Program-made: the position numbers and the translations under genes
Assembly: GCF_009909235.1 (NCBI RefSeq)
Contig: NZ_JAAAPO010000001.1
Location: 434,001 to 498,000 of the forward strand
From: Novosphingobium ovatum
GTDB taxonomy: Bacteria; Pseudomonadota; Alphaproteobacteria; Sphingomonadales; Sphingomonadaceae
Reading direction: 5' to 3'
Length of the DNA stretch: 64,000 nucleotides
Shown: positions 30,115 through 39,338 of the stretch, piece by piece
Layout of the letters: the number at the start of each line of letters is the position of its first letter
Position numbering within the stretch: the stretch's first letter is position 1
Notes under the pieces: generated by a model
Seen by the model: only the letters and a program-made list of their open reading frames with translations
The model's database searches: none
What the model was told of the DNA's origin: nothing

Positions 30115-31407
30115 ATGATATCCACCGGGCGCGTGCGCTATGGCGTGCTGGCGATGCTGTTTGTCGCAACCTTGATCAATTACGCTGATCGCGCGACGCT
30201 ATCGCTGGCCGCGCCGGTGCTGTCGGCCGATCTGGGCATCGACAAATTGGCGCTGGGGGTGGTGTTTTCGGCCTTTGGCTGGGCTTATGTCGCGGTGCAG
30301 GTGCCGGGGGGCTGGCTGCTCGACCGGTTTGGCGCGCCGCGCGTTTATCTGGCCGCGATCGTGCTGTGGTCGGCGTTCACGGCGATGCAGGGCGCGGTGG
30401 TCTGGGCCAGCGGCAGCACCGCCATCACCCTGCTGTTTGCCCTGCGCTTTCTGGTAGGGCTTGCCGAAGGGCCATCGTTCCCCGGCAATGCCCGGATCGT
30501 TGCGGCATGGTTCCCGGCGCGCGAGCGCGGCACCGCATCGGCCATTTTCAATTCGGCGCAATATTTCGCCACGGTGCTGTTTGCGCCGATCATGGGGTGG
30601 ATCATCCATGGCTTTGGCTGGCCTTGGGTGTTTGTGTTCATGGGCGCGGTGGGGATGGGGGTGGCGGTGATCTGGGCGCGGGTGGTGTGCGATCCGGCCG
30701 ATCATCCCCGCCTGACCGATGCCGAACGCGCGCTGATCGCCGAGGGCGCGCCGCCCGCCGACCCGGCCACGCTTGCGCCTGTGCCGATGGGCCGCGCCTT
30801 GCGCGTGTTGCTGACCGACCGCACGCTGGTCGGGCTGTATCTGGCGCAATTCTTCATCACCACGCTGACCTATTTCTTCCTGACATGGTTCCCGGTCTAT
30901 CTGGTCGAGGAACGCCACCTCTCGATTGTGGACGCGGGGCTGTTTTCGGTGGTGCCGGCGGTTTGCGGCTTTGTTGGGGGCGTGCTGGGGGGCGTATGGT
31001 CGGACTGGTTGTTGCGGCGCGGCGCCAGCGCGACCGTCGCGCGCAAGGTGCCCATGGCCAGCGGGATGCTGATCGCGCTGTCCATTTTGGGCTGCAATTA
31101 CGTCACCAGCGACGCGATGGTGTTGCTGTGCATGAGCGCGGCGTTTTTCGGCAAGGGCGTGGGCGCGCTGGGCTGGGCGGTGATGGCCGATGTCGCGCCG
31201 CGCCGGGCGGGCGGGCTGTCGGGCGGGATCTTCAACATGTTCGGCAATTCGGCCGCGATCATCACGCCGATTGTCATTGGCTATGTGCTCAAGGTGACCG
31301 GCTCGTTTGATCTGGTGCTGGCGCTGGTGGCGGGCTGCGCGCTGGCATCGGTGGTATGCGTGGTGGCGGTGATGGGGCGGATCACCCGGATCGAACTGAC
31401 CGATTGA
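30115..31407 (+). CDS. MFS transporter, GudP-like (galactarate/glucarate uptake)
   Basis: The 430-aa protein has 12 predicted spans. It has the anion:cation symporter (ACS) signature near the N terminus, RYGVLAMLFVATLINYADRATLS, which closely resembles the glucarate/galactarate transporter GudP (cited in part). The loop GWLLDRFGAPRVY follows helix 2. Placement 13 bp behind the talarate/galactarate dehydratase supports import of an aldarate across the inner membrane. The exact substrate is inferred. GGAGCCGGGAG serves as ribosome site. Confidence 0.82.
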   Translation: MISTGRVRYGVLAMLFVATLINYADRATLSLAAPVLSADLGIDKLALGVVFSAFGWAYVAVQVPGGWLLDRFGAPRVYLAAIVLWSAFTAMQGAVVWASGSTAITLLFALRFLVGLAEGPSFPGNARIVAAWFPARERGTASAIFNSAQYFATVLFAPIMGWIIHGFGWPWVFVFMGAVGMGVAVIWARVVCDPADHPRLTDAERALIAEGAPPADPATLAPVPMGRALRVLLTDRTLVGLYLAQFFITTLTYFFLTWFPVYLVEERHLSIVDAGLFSVVPAVCGFVGGVLGGVWSDWLLRRGASATVARKVPMASGMLIALSILGCNYVTSDAMVLLCMSAAFFGKGVGALGWAVMADVAPRRAGGLSGGIFNMFGNSAAIITPIVIGYVLKVTGSFDLVLALVAGCALASVVCVVAVMGRITRIELTD

Positions 31408-31444
31408 GCCTCTGCCTGACGTGGCGGCGCGGATCGCCATGGAC

Positions 31445-31464
31445 CGATATTGTCGACAATATCG
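31445..31464. promoter_or_regulatory. Perfect 20-bp palindrome, candidate GntR-type operator
   Basis: CGATATTGTCGACAATATCG is a perfect palindrome with no spacer. The inner ATTGTCGACAAT matches the general TTGT-N2-ACAA form of FCD-type GntR operators. It is 97 bp upstream of the exported hydrolase gene at 31562, in the gap after the MFS gene. No GntR gene is in the window. Confidence 0.55.
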
Positions 31465-31561
31465 TATGGCATTTAACATTTGCGCGCCGCCCGGTGCCAT
31501 CGCACAAGGCGGCGCAGGATCGCCCCGGCAACAGGGGCCAGACCACCAGAGGACGGGACAG

Positions 31562-33151
31562 ATGGGCAGGACAAGCAGGGTTGCGCGCGCGCGCAGGGGG
31601 ATGTTGGCAGGGCTGATGGCGGCCGTGACGCTGACCGGAGCGGCGAGCGCCGCATGGGCCGATGTGACGCGCGTGTCGCCGCCCGTGCCCGCCAATGCGC
31701 AGAACCCGGTGTTTGGCGCGGCCTTTGTGCCGGGGGCGGGGCTGTCGGTCGATCTGGCGCCGCATGGCTATGTCGAGGAGGAATATTTCATCACCGGCAC
31801 CGCCGATGCGTGGGAACGCGCCGATGGGCGGATGCGGGTAAAGACATCGGCCGTCCCCTATGTCACGCGGATCATTGTGCGCCGCCCGGCCGACCGCGCG
31901 GCGTTCAGCGGGGTTGTGCATTTCGAACCCATCCACCCCTCGCAAGGGGGGACGACGCATTGGTTCCTGACGGCGCCCTATGCGATGGCGCGCGGGGATG
32001 TGTATGTGGCGGCCTCGGTGGGAGATGATGCGCCGTCGCGCCGGATTTCGCGCAGCGCGCCCGCGCCCACCGCGCAAAGTCAGGTGCTCAAATGGTTTTC
32101 GCCCAGCCGCTATGCCGATCTGGCCTGGCCGGAAGAAGACGGCATCGCCTATGAGGTGATGGGCCATATCGGCCGCCTGTTGCGCAGCGACCGGGCCGAA
32201 AACCCCCTGCGCGGCTGGGCGGTAAAGGCGATGCTGGTGGGCGGCTGGTCGTTTACCGGCAGCATCCAGCGCACCTATGTCAACGAAGGCTTCCATGACC
32301 GCATCCGTCTGCCCGGCGGGCGGGCGGTGTTTGACGGCTATCTGGTGGGTATTTCCTCGCGCTGGAACGGGGGCGGCTATGTTCCGCTCAACAGTGCCGA
32401 AACCCTGCCGCCGCCCGCCGATCCGCGCCGCGCCTGGCGCAAGATCGACGCCCCCGTGATCGAGTTCATGAGCGAGTTCGAGGTGGCGACCGGCGCTGGT
32501 CCGCAACTGGCCGACCGCAATGGCCGCGCGGGCGGGCATCGCCTGTACCAATTGGGCGGGACGATCCATTCCAGCAGCATGACCGACCCGCGCCTGTCCC
32601 GGCGCGAGCGGCCCAATATCGCGCAACTGGCGATGCGCGGCTATCCTTTGGACGCGGTGCGGGGCGAAACGGGCGATGACGTGTGCAGCGCGCCGATCAG
32701 CGATGTGGCGCATCCCGCCTATGCCCGCGCGGCGCTGGACAATCTGCGCCAATGGGTGTTGCGCGGGGTGGAGCCGCCCCATGCCCCCGAACTGATCCGC
32801 GCCGATCAGACCAACGACATCCGCAGCATCCGGCGCGATGCCACCGGCAACCCGCTGGGCGGCATGCCCGCGGTCGAGTTTGCCGTGCCGCTGGCGGGTT
32901 ATGGCCTGTATGCGGGCACGGACAAGCCGGGGTGCTTCCCCACCGCTGGCCGCCCGATCTTTGTCCGCAATGACCTGACACCGGCGCAATTGCGGGCGCG
33001 ATATGGCACGCGGGCGGCCTATCTGGCGCGCTATGACGCGGCGGTGGACCGGGCGGTGGCGGGGCGCTGGCTATTGGCCGGTGACGCGCGCGAGATGAAG
33101 CAGATCGCCCGGGCGCGGTCGTATGAAGCCTTTGGCGGGGGAGACAAGTGA
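31562..33151 (+). CDS. Exported alpha/beta-hydrolase-domain protein (Abhydrolase_10-like)
   Basis: The 529-aa product has a signal peptide (ending near AWA-DV, residue ~33). Its domain resembles the 'alpha/beta hydrolase domain' family of secreted proteins. Family features include YVEEEYFITGTAD, VPYVTRIIVRRP, and VHFEPIHPSQGGTTHW. A nucleophile-like VGGWSFTGS and a C-terminal GYGLYAGTDKPGCFPT loop follow. Substrates of this family are unknown. Its TGA overlaps the ATG of the next hydrolase gene, so the two are co-translated. In context it may cleave esters of hydroxy-acids outside the cytoplasm. Confidence 0.7.
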   Translation: MGRTSRVARARRGMLAGLMAAVTLTGAASAAWADVTRVSPPVPANAQNPVFGAAFVPGAGLSVDLAPHGYVEEEYFITGTADAWERADGRMRVKTSAVPYVTRIIVRRPADRAAFSGVVHFEPIHPSQGGTTHWFLTAPYAMARGDVYVAASVGDDAPSRRISRSAPAPTAQSQVLKWFSPSRYADLAWPEEDGIAYEVMGHIGRLLRSDRAENPLRGWAVKAMLVGGWSFTGSIQRTYVNEGFHDRIRLPGGRAVFDGYLVGISSRWNGGGYVPLNSAETLPPPADPRRAWRKIDAPVIEFMSEFEVATGAGPQLADRNGRAGGHRLYQLGGTIHSSSMTDPRLSRRERPNIAQLAMRGYPLDAVRGETGDDVCSAPISDVAHPAYARAALDNLRQWVLRGVEPPHAPELIRADQTNDIRSIRRDATGNPLGGMPAVEFAVPLAGYGLYAGTDKPGCFPTAGRPIFVRNDLTPAQLRARYGTRAAYLARYDAAVDRAVAGRWLLAGDAREMKQIARARSYEAFGGGDK

Positions 33152-34932
33152 TGCGGGCCAAAATTCTGGGTGCGGGGCTGATGGTGGGCACGATGGCGGC
33201 GGCCCTGATGGCAGGCGGCATGGCGGTGGCGGGTGGGCCGGTTCCGGCAACGGCCCCGGTGCTGGCCGGGCCGCAATTTGGCCATTACTCCCCGGCGGCG
33301 CAGTTTGACGGCATCATCAGCGCGTCCCAATACGTCACCATGCGCGATGGCGTGCAATTGGCGGTGCGGATCGACCGGCCGTCACAGGGGGGCAAGCTGG
33401 TCGAGGGCCGCTTCCCGGTGATCTGGCACCACTCGCTCTCGATCTCGCAGGCGGCCGCTGATGGCGCCGGGGACCGCGTCAGCGACTATCGCCGGGTGCA
33501 GGAACTGGTGCGCCACGGCTATGTCGTGGTGCAGGTGGCGCGGCGCGGCAATGGCCAGTCCTTTGGCGCCATGCGCGGCTATCACGACCGCAACGAAACG
33601 CAGGATGCCTTTGAAATGGTTGAGTGGCTCTCCACCCAGCCGTGGTCGGACGGCAAGGTGGGGATGTATGGCTGTTCGAACACCGGGGATGCGGCGATGC
33701 AGTCGCTGACGGTGCGGCCCCCGGCGTTGAAGGCGGTGTGGGCGGGCTGTTTCAGCTGGCACAAATTTGATGCGTTCCGCCGTGGCGGGATCTTTGCGCA
33801 ATGGGGCACGGGGCCGTCGCGCACGCTGGAACAGGACATGGCCGTCGCCCCCGTCGATGGCGATGGGGACAAGCGCCTGTTGGCCGTGGCCGCGCAGCAG
33901 CACCGCAATTCGACCAACCTGTTCGAGATGTGGAAGAGCCTGCCCTACCGCGACAGTTGGTCGCCGCAGGTGTTCAGCCGCTTCTGGGGCGAGGGTTCGA
34001 TTGCCTCATACGCCAGCCAGATGCGCCTGTCGGGGGTGCCGGTCTATATCCAGGGCGGCTGGTTTGACGAATTGCGCGATCAGGGGCTGATTGCACGGAT
34101 GAACCTGCCGGGGGCGCGCATCCTGATCGGCCCGTGGAAGCATTGCGACAATGACGACTTTGCCCTGTTGCAGGAGATGCAGCGCTTTTTCGACAGGCAT
34201 TTGAAGGGGATCGACACCGGCATCGATGCGCAGGCGCCGATCCATTATTTCACCATGAACGCGGCCAAGGGCAGTGAATGGCGCGCCAGCCAAAGCTGGC
34301 CGGTGGCGGGCGCGACCCCCACGCCGTTTCACCTGAGCGCCAAGGGGCAGGTGGGGGCGATGGCGGCCACCCCGGTCAAGGCGCCGTGGAGCCTGAGCTT
34401 TGCCGCCAATTATGATGTGCGTTGCCCTGATGCGGGCAGCGGGTCGCGGGTGCAGCCCTGCCATGTGGTGGGCGCGGGGCCGGGCTTTGCCGGGCGGCCG
34501 GTGTTGAGTGATACCGAAGTGACGGGCGATCCGCTGGTGGATGTCTGGGTGGCGGCGGATGGCTCGGACGCCAATGTCTTTGCCTATCTGGAGGATGTGG
34601 CCCCCGATGGCACGGTGCGTGTCGTGACCGAGGGGCGGATCAAGGCGTCCCTGCGGGCGACATCGCAGGCGCCTTGGGCGCTGCCGGCGGGGGTGCCGTG
34701 GATGCGCGCCTATGCACAGGACGCTCAGCCGTTGACGCCGGGTGAGGCTGTGCATTTGCGCTTTGCCATGATGCCCACCAGTTGGGTGTTCCAAAAAGGC
34801 CACCGGATGCAGGTGACGATCACCGGCGCCGACCACCGCGAAAGGTTGCGCGAACCGGCCAAGGCGCCGCGCATCACCATTCTGGGCGGGGCGGACCGTG
34901 CGGCGCAGGTGATCCTGCCGGTGGTGCGATAA
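33151..34932 (+). CDS. Exported CocE/NonD-type (S15) hydrolase
   Basis: The 593-aa product has a signal peptide and a CocE/X-Pro-dipeptidyl-peptidase hydrolase domain. This includes QYVTMRDGVQLAVRIDRP and the nucleophile elbow MYGCSNTGDAAM. The other triad members lie in GGWFDELRDQG (Asp) and IGPWKHCDND (His), so the triad looks complete. The C-terminal jelly-roll typical of CocE enzymes contains DPLVDVWVAADGSDANVFAYL. CocE relatives hydrolyse esters such as cocaine or cephalosporin side-chain esters. The start overlaps the previous stop (TGATG). Confidence 0.82.
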   Translation: MRAKILGAGLMVGTMAAALMAGGMAVAGGPVPATAPVLAGPQFGHYSPAAQFDGIISASQYVTMRDGVQLAVRIDRPSQGGKLVEGRFPVIWHHSLSISQAAADGAGDRVSDYRRVQELVRHGYVVVQVARRGNGQSFGAMRGYHDRNETQDAFEMVEWLSTQPWSDGKVGMYGCSNTGDAAMQSLTVRPPALKAVWAGCFSWHKFDAFRRGGIFAQWGTGPSRTLEQDMAVAPVDGDGDKRLLAVAAQQHRNSTNLFEMWKSLPYRDSWSPQVFSRFWGEGSIASYASQMRLSGVPVYIQGGWFDELRDQGLIARMNLPGARILIGPWKHCDNDDFALLQEMQRFFDRHLKGIDTGIDAQAPIHYFTMNAAKGSEWRASQSWPVAGATPTPFHLSAKGQVGAMAATPVKAPWSLSFAANYDVRCPDAGSGSRVQPCHVVGAGPGFAGRPVLSDTEVTGDPLVDVWVAADGSDANVFAYLEDVAPDGTVRVVTEGRIKASLRATSQAPWALPAGVPWMRAYAQDAQPLTPGEAVHLRFAMMPTSWVFQKGHRMQVTITGADHRERLREPAKAPRITILGGADRAAQVILPVVR

Positions 34933-34938
34933 TATCCG

Positions 34939-34973
34939 GGGCCGGCGGGGGCGCGATCCCCCGCCGGCCCTTT
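34939..34973 (+). terminator. Strong rho-independent terminator
   Basis: A perfect 13-bp stem GGGCCGGCGGGGG/CCCCCGCCGGCCC with a 6-nt loop is followed by TTT. It lies 6 bp past the CocE-like gene and just before the end of the converging hydrolase gene. Confidence 0.75.
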
Positions 34974-34977
34974 GGCC

Positions 34978-36006
34978 TTATTGCGGGTCGATCATGTTTT
35001 TTTGCACGCGCAGGTCAACCTGCGTGCACAGGCGGCACACCGGCCCTGTAAAGCTGCGGCCCGCCACCGCGTCGCCGCGCAGCCGCCACTCCAGCCAGTC
35101 GATGTCGATCTGCGCCGCCCGCCCGCCCAGCAGGCTGCGGAAGGTGCCGCCATGGCCGACATTGATATCCACCAGCACGGCGGGAATATGCTTGATCCGG
35201 CGATAGTCGTCGGTGCCGTTGTCATAGGCGATGTCGGTCGGGCCGCCCATCACATACAGGATCGGGGCGTGCAGTTTCTGCAGGTGGGATTTTTCCAGCG
35301 CCACCCCGTTCACCGCGCGCAAATCGTTGAAAATGCCGCTGTTGTGGATGATCGTCGTGGCAATGCGCGGATCGGTCGAGGCGGCCAGCGCCTGAATGCC
35401 GCCACACGAATGGCCCGATGCGGCGATCGCCTTTTCATCGATGCGGCCAAACAGCGGGCTGTCCTTGCGGCGGTTTTCGGCCAGCGCCCAATCCAGCCCG
35501 GCCAGCACCTGCGCATGGGTGGTTTTGGTGACGATGGGGCGGCCATCGGCGCCCTTGGCCCGCGGCGTGGCACCCGGACCCGAGAAATTGCCCCCCGGCG
35601 CCACCACCAGATAGCCATAGGAGGCGATCTCCATCAGGTGCATGCGCGCGGCTGCGCCATCATCGCGGCACCCGCCATTGCCCCACACCAGCACGCCCAG
35701 CTTTTTCCCGCCCATCGCGGCCAGATCGCGCGGGCGATAGACCACATGATCGGCCAGCGTGGGCGATACTTCGCGGATGGCGGGATAGGGGCCGGTGCCG
35801 GGCATGTCGGGCATGCCGGCATAGGCGTCGCGGATCAGGTCGCCTTCGACATCGCGGGCCTGATCCAGCGTGATCCCGCCAAAGGGCGCAAAAGGCGCGG
35901 GTTTGGCGGCGGGGGCCGGGGCCGGCGCGGCGGTTTGCGCCACGGCGGGCAGGCTTTGCGTCAGCAGCGGCAGCGCTGCGATCAGGGACTTCCAGCTTTG
36001 AGTCAT
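34978..36006 (-). CDS. Exported alpha/beta hydrolase
   Basis: The 342-aa product has a signal peptide (SLIAALPLLTQSLPAVAQ) and an Ala-Pro linker. Its alpha/beta hydrolase fold has LGVLVWGNGGCRDDG and the nucleophile elbow ASGHSCGGIQAL. The likely acid lies in YVMGGPTDIAYDN, and NVGHGGTFRSL carries the His. This resembles dienelactone-hydrolase/PET-hydrolase-like esterases. A C-terminal CRLC pair may form a disulfide. It is divergent from the tannase-like gene and converges on the CocE-like gene. ATG 36006 follows GGAGAGAG; GTG at 36009 is an alternative. Confidence 0.75.
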   Translation of the reverse strand: MTQSWKSLIAALPLLTQSLPAVAQTAAPAPAPAAKPAPFAPFGGITLDQARDVEGDLIRDAYAGMPDMPGTGPYPAIREVSPTLADHVVYRPRDLAAMGGKKLGVLVWGNGGCRDDGAAARMHLMEIASYGYLVVAPGGNFSGPGATPRAKGADGRPIVTKTTHAQVLAGLDWALAENRRKDSPLFGRIDEKAIAASGHSCGGIQALAASTDPRIATTIIHNSGIFNDLRAVNGVALEKSHLQKLHAPILYVMGGPTDIAYDNGTDDYRRIKHIPAVLVDINVGHGGTFRSLLGGRAAQIDIDWLEWRLRGDAVAGRSFTGPVCRLCTQVDLRVQKNMIDPQ

Positions 36007-36225
36007 CACTCTCTCCGGTTTTGGATTTGGGGCTGTTGTGCCGTTGGATGGGTGGGTTATGCAATGGCTTGCATGGATGCTAATGCGGCATGCAGGGTTG
36101 TGGCAATGGCATGAATGACGGAATTCATAGGAAAATACGCTGCGGCAAGCGGGGGTGCTGCCTTTGCAAGCGGGTGCATTGGCGTGTATCCGGTGGGCAA
36201 CGGCATAACAGGCAGGAGAGGAAGC

Positions 36226-37884
36226 ATGGACAAGCGGTGGATCGGCGGCGCGGCGCTAATGGCGATGGGTGTGGCATTGGGCGCGGGATGGGCGGCGCAG
36301 GGCGGACAGGCGGCTTCGCCCGCGCCTTTGCCCCCTGTCACGCGCGGCGCGCCCGCGCCCGGCACCGCGCCCGGTGAGGCCTGCGCCCGCCTGTCGGGCC
36401 GGATCGGCGGGATGGAGATCACCCGCGCCACGCTGATCACCCCCGCCCCCAACTGGGCGCCGCAGAGCGACAGCACCTATGTCCCCGTCCCCGTCACCCG
36501 CCCGCTGTGCCGCGTCGAAGGCGCGATCGAGGGCAATATCGGGGTCGAGGCATGGCTGCCGCTGGACTGGAACGGACGGTTGTTGGCAGGCGGGGTGGGC
36601 GGCCCGGCGGGCCAGTTCAATTACCGCGACATGTCGCGCCGCGCGCAGGAAGGCTTTGCCACCTTCTCCACCGACAGCGGCCATAAAAAGGCGTTCGAGC
36701 GCTGGATGTCACTGCCCAAGGCGCGGGTGGATTACGAACATCGCGCCACCCACCTTTCGACTCTGGCGGTCAAGGCGGTGGCCGAGGCCTTTTACGGGCG
36801 CGCGCCGGGCAAAGCCTATTTTCTGGGCTGCTCGGGCGGCGGGCGTCAGGGGCTGAAGGAAATGCAGCAATATCCGGGCGACTATGACGGCATCATTGCC
36901 GGCGCGCCGGGGCCGGACATGCCGCGCCAATCGGTGCGGATGCTGTGGTTCGCCTTGCAGGCCAAACGCTCACCCGCAGGCGCGCTGAATGATGCTGATT
37001 GGGATCTGTATGAAAAAACCGCTGTCTCTCAATGCGATGGGCTGGACGGGGTAAAGGATGGGGTGATCGCATACCCGCCCGCCTGCCGGGTGGACATCTC
37101 GCGGCTGGCCTGCGCGCCGGGAGGCGCGGCGGGCAATGGGGGCGGCACCTGCCTCTCCGCGCCCAAGCTGGCGATGCTGCGGCAAATCATCAGTCCCATG
37201 CCCGACGAACACGGCCGCCCGATGGATCGCGGGCTGTTTGCCGGGGTGCGCACCCGTCCGGGGCCGCCTTCGCCACTGTTGCGCCAGATGTGGGCCGATG
37301 GCGTCTATGACAATCCCGACTGGAACGAAGACACATTCCGCCGCACCCATGACCTGAACGCGGCCTATCGGTTGATGCCGCAACTGGCCGCCAACAGCAC
37401 CGCCATCGGCCCCTTTGTCGCGCGCGGAGCAAAGGCGATCATCTATCAGGGCTGGGCCGACCCATCGACCAACGCCGGGCCGACGCTGGACTATTACGAT
37501 GCCTTGACGCGGGCGCGCGGTGGGCGGGCGGCGCTGGGCCAGTCGGTGCGGCTGTTCATGGTGCCGGGGATGTACCATTGCCGGGGCGGCGCGGGGCCGG
37601 ACGCCTTTGGCGGATCGGGGCACGAGACATGGCCCGGCAACCCGCAACGCGACATGTTGTGGGCGCTGATCGATTGGGTGGAGCAGGGCCGCGCCCCCGA
37701 CACGATCATCGCCACCGGCCAGCGCAAGGCTGGGGTGGGGGCGGGGGCCTATACCCGGCCGATCTGTGCCTATCCGATGCGGGCGGAATATGCCGGGCGC
37801 GGGGGCGATATCTGGGACGCGGCGTCCTATCGCTGCGCCATGCCCAAGGCGCGGTCGTCGCCATGGGCAAAAGGCGGGGCGTAA
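36226..37884 (+). CDS. Exported tannase/feruloyl-esterase family protein
   Basis: Tannase-family esterases release gallate or hydroxycinnamates from plant esters. The 552-aa product has a signal peptide and the family's CS-D-HC arrangement. LGCSGGGRQGLKEM contains Cys-Ser, IYQGWADPSTNAG contains Asp, and MVPGMYHCRGG contains His-Cys. The Cys pair normally bridges the triad. Other features are NWAPQSDSTYVPVPVTRPLCRVEG (cited in part) and YPGDYDGIIAGAPG. ATG at 36226 with AGGAGAGGAAG upstream is chosen over a longer in-frame start at 36115. It sits among aldarate genes, hinting at aryl-ester substrates. Confidence 0.85.
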   Translation: MDKRWIGGAALMAMGVALGAGWAAQGGQAASPAPLPPVTRGAPAPGTAPGEACARLSGRIGGMEITRATLITPAPNWAPQSDSTYVPVPVTRPLCRVEGAIEGNIGVEAWLPLDWNGRLLAGGVGGPAGQFNYRDMSRRAQEGFATFSTDSGHKKAFERWMSLPKARVDYEHRATHLSTLAVKAVAEAFYGRAPGKAYFLGCSGGGRQGLKEMQQYPGDYDGIIAGAPGPDMPRQSVRMLWFALQAKRSPAGALNDADWDLYEKTAVSQCDGLDGVKDGVIAYPPACRVDISRLACAPGGAAGNGGGTCLSAPKLAMLRQIISPMPDEHGRPMDRGLFAGVRTRPGPPSPLLRQMWADGVYDNPDWNEDTFRRTHDLNAAYRLMPQLAANSTAIGPFVARGAKAIIYQGWADPSTNAGPTLDYYDALTRARGGRAALGQSVRLFMVPGMYHCRGGAGPDAFGGSGHETWPGNPQRDMLWALIDWVEQGRAPDTIIATGQRKAGVGAGAYTRPICAYPMRAEYAGRGGDIWDAASYRCAMPKARSSPWAKGGA

Positions 37885-37903
37885 CGCGGTCTTGCGCGCG
37901 CCT

Positions 37904-37926
37904 TATTGTAGTCATTGACAACAAAA
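37904..37926. repeat. 23-bp quasi-palindromic repeat, copy 2
   Basis: This is identical over 23 bp to 18671-18693, with the same orientation on the plus strand. It lies 20 bp past the tannase-like gene and overlaps the first bases of the terminator stem of gudD. As at copy 1, the flanking genes converge. Confidence 0.7.
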
Positions 37927-37956
37927 ACCCCCGGCGGATCGCTCCACCGGGGGTTT
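37925..37956 (-). terminator. Terminator of the gudD-kdgD side (possibly bidirectional)
   Basis: The 10-bp stem AAACCCCCGG/CCGGGGGTTT, extended by an inner GGA/TCC pair, has TTTTTG after it on the minus strand and only TTT on the plus strand. It is therefore best read as terminator of the minus-strand gudD transcript. It may also stop plus-strand transcription from the tannase-like gene. Confidence 0.7.
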
Positions 37957-37974
37957 GCTGTCGCGCCGGATCGG

Positions 37975-39321
37975 TCAGCGCAACAGGCAGGGGCGTTTGT
38001 GGTCAAAGGTCCAGTTGGGGATCAGATAGCGCATCGCCAGCGCGTCATCCCGCCCGTCCAGCGCGTGCCGATTGTACAGCTCATGGGCCGCGGCCAGCGC
38101 GTCCTCGTCCAGCGTGACGCCAAGGCCAGGGGCGTCAGGCACCGCGACTTCGCCCCCGATGATGCGCGGCGGATTTTGTGTAAGATATTGGCCATCCTGC
38201 CAAATCCAGTGGGTGTCGATGGCTGTGATGCGCCCCGGCGCGGCTGCGGCCACCTGTGTGAACATCGCCAGCGATATGTCAAAGTGGTTGTTCGAATGCG
38301 ATCCCCACGTCAGCCCGGCCTCGGCGCAGGTTTGCGCGACCCGCACAGAGCCCGCCATTGTCCAGAAATGCGGGTCGGCCAGCGGGATATCCACCGCGTC
38401 CAGTTTCAACGCATGCATCAGTTGCCGCCAGTCGGTGGCGACCATGTTGGTGGCGGTGGGAAGCCCGGTGGAACGGCGGAATTCCGCCATTATTTCGCGC
38501 CCGGAATAGCCGTTTTCCGCGCCGCAGGGGTCTTCGGCATAGGCCAGAATGTCGCGCAGGGGGCGGCACAAACGCACCGCTTCGTCCAGGCTCCACGCGC
38601 CATTGGGGTCCAGCGTGATGCGCGCATCGGGAAAGGCGGATTTGAGCGCGGTGACGGCGGCGACCTCGTCCTCACCGGCCAGAACACCGCCCTTCAGCTT
38701 GAAATCGGCAAAGCCATAGCGGGCCTGCGCGGCCTGTGCCAAGGCGACGATGGCGGCCGGGTCCATGGCCGGTTGATGGCGCAAATATTCCCATGAATCC
38801 GTGGCTTGCGCGCCATCGTCATAGGGCAGATCGGTGCGGGCGCGGTCCCCGACATAGAACAAATAGCCCAGCATCGGCACCGAGGCGCGTTGTTGTCCCT
38901 CGCCAAGCAGGGCCGCCACCGGCACCTCCAGCTGCTGGCCCAACAGGTCCAGCAGCGCGCTTTCCACCGCCGTCACGGCATGGACGGTGATGCGCAGGTC
39001 AAACGTCTGCAACCCCCGCCCACCGGCATCGCGCCCGCCAAAAGCCTGCTGGATCTGGCGCAGGATGGCCGCGTGCTGGCCCAGCTTTTGCCCCACCACC
39101 AGCGGGCGGGCGTCCTCCAGCGTGGCGCGGATGGCCTCTCCGCCGGGGACTTCGCCCAGCCCGATGCGGCCGGATTCATCGTGCAGGATCAGGATGTTGC
39201 GGCTGAACCACGGAGCATGCGCGCCCGACAGGTTCAGCAACATGCTGTCGCGTCCGGCCACCGGCACCACGCGCATGTCGGTGATGCGGGGCAGGCCGGT
39301 GCTGGTGGCGTATGGGGTCAT
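37975..39321 (-). CDS. gudD: D-glucarate dehydratase
   Basis: GudD dehydrates D-glucarate (and L-idarate) to 5-dehydro-4-deoxy-D-glucarate. The 448-aa product matches the family length (E. coli 446). Motifs are DFKLKGGVL (Lys pair), [26 protein letters not shown] and the catalytic His in [39 protein letters not shown] is a GudD hallmark, cited in part. ATG at 39321 is used although the frame stays open further upstream over the kdgD end. It lies 17 bp behind kdgD in one operon, giving consecutive pathway steps. Confidence 0.94.
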   Translation of the reverse strand: MTPYATSTGLPRITDMRVVPVAGRDSMLLNLSGAHAPWFSRNILILHDESGRIGLGEVPGGEAIRATLEDARPLVVGQKLGQHAAILRQIQQAFGGRDAGGRGLQTFDLRITVHAVTAVESALLDLLGQQLEVPVAALLGEGQQRASVPMLGYLFYVGDRARTDLPYDDGAQATDSWEYLRHQPAMDPAAIVALAQAAQARYGFADFKLKGGVLAGEDEVAAVTALKSAFPDARITLDPNGAWSLDEAVRLCRPLRDILAYAEDPCGAENGYSGREIMAEFRRSTGLPTATNMVATDWRQLMHALKLDAVDIPLADPHFWTMAGSVRVAQTCAEAGLTWGSHSNNHFDISLAMFTQVAAAAPGRITAIDTHWIWQDGQYLTQNPPRIIGGEVAVPDAPGLGVTLDEDALAAAHELYNRHALDGRDDALAMRYLIPNWTFDHKRPCLLR

Positions 39322-39338
39322 GGCGCGTCCTTTCGCCT

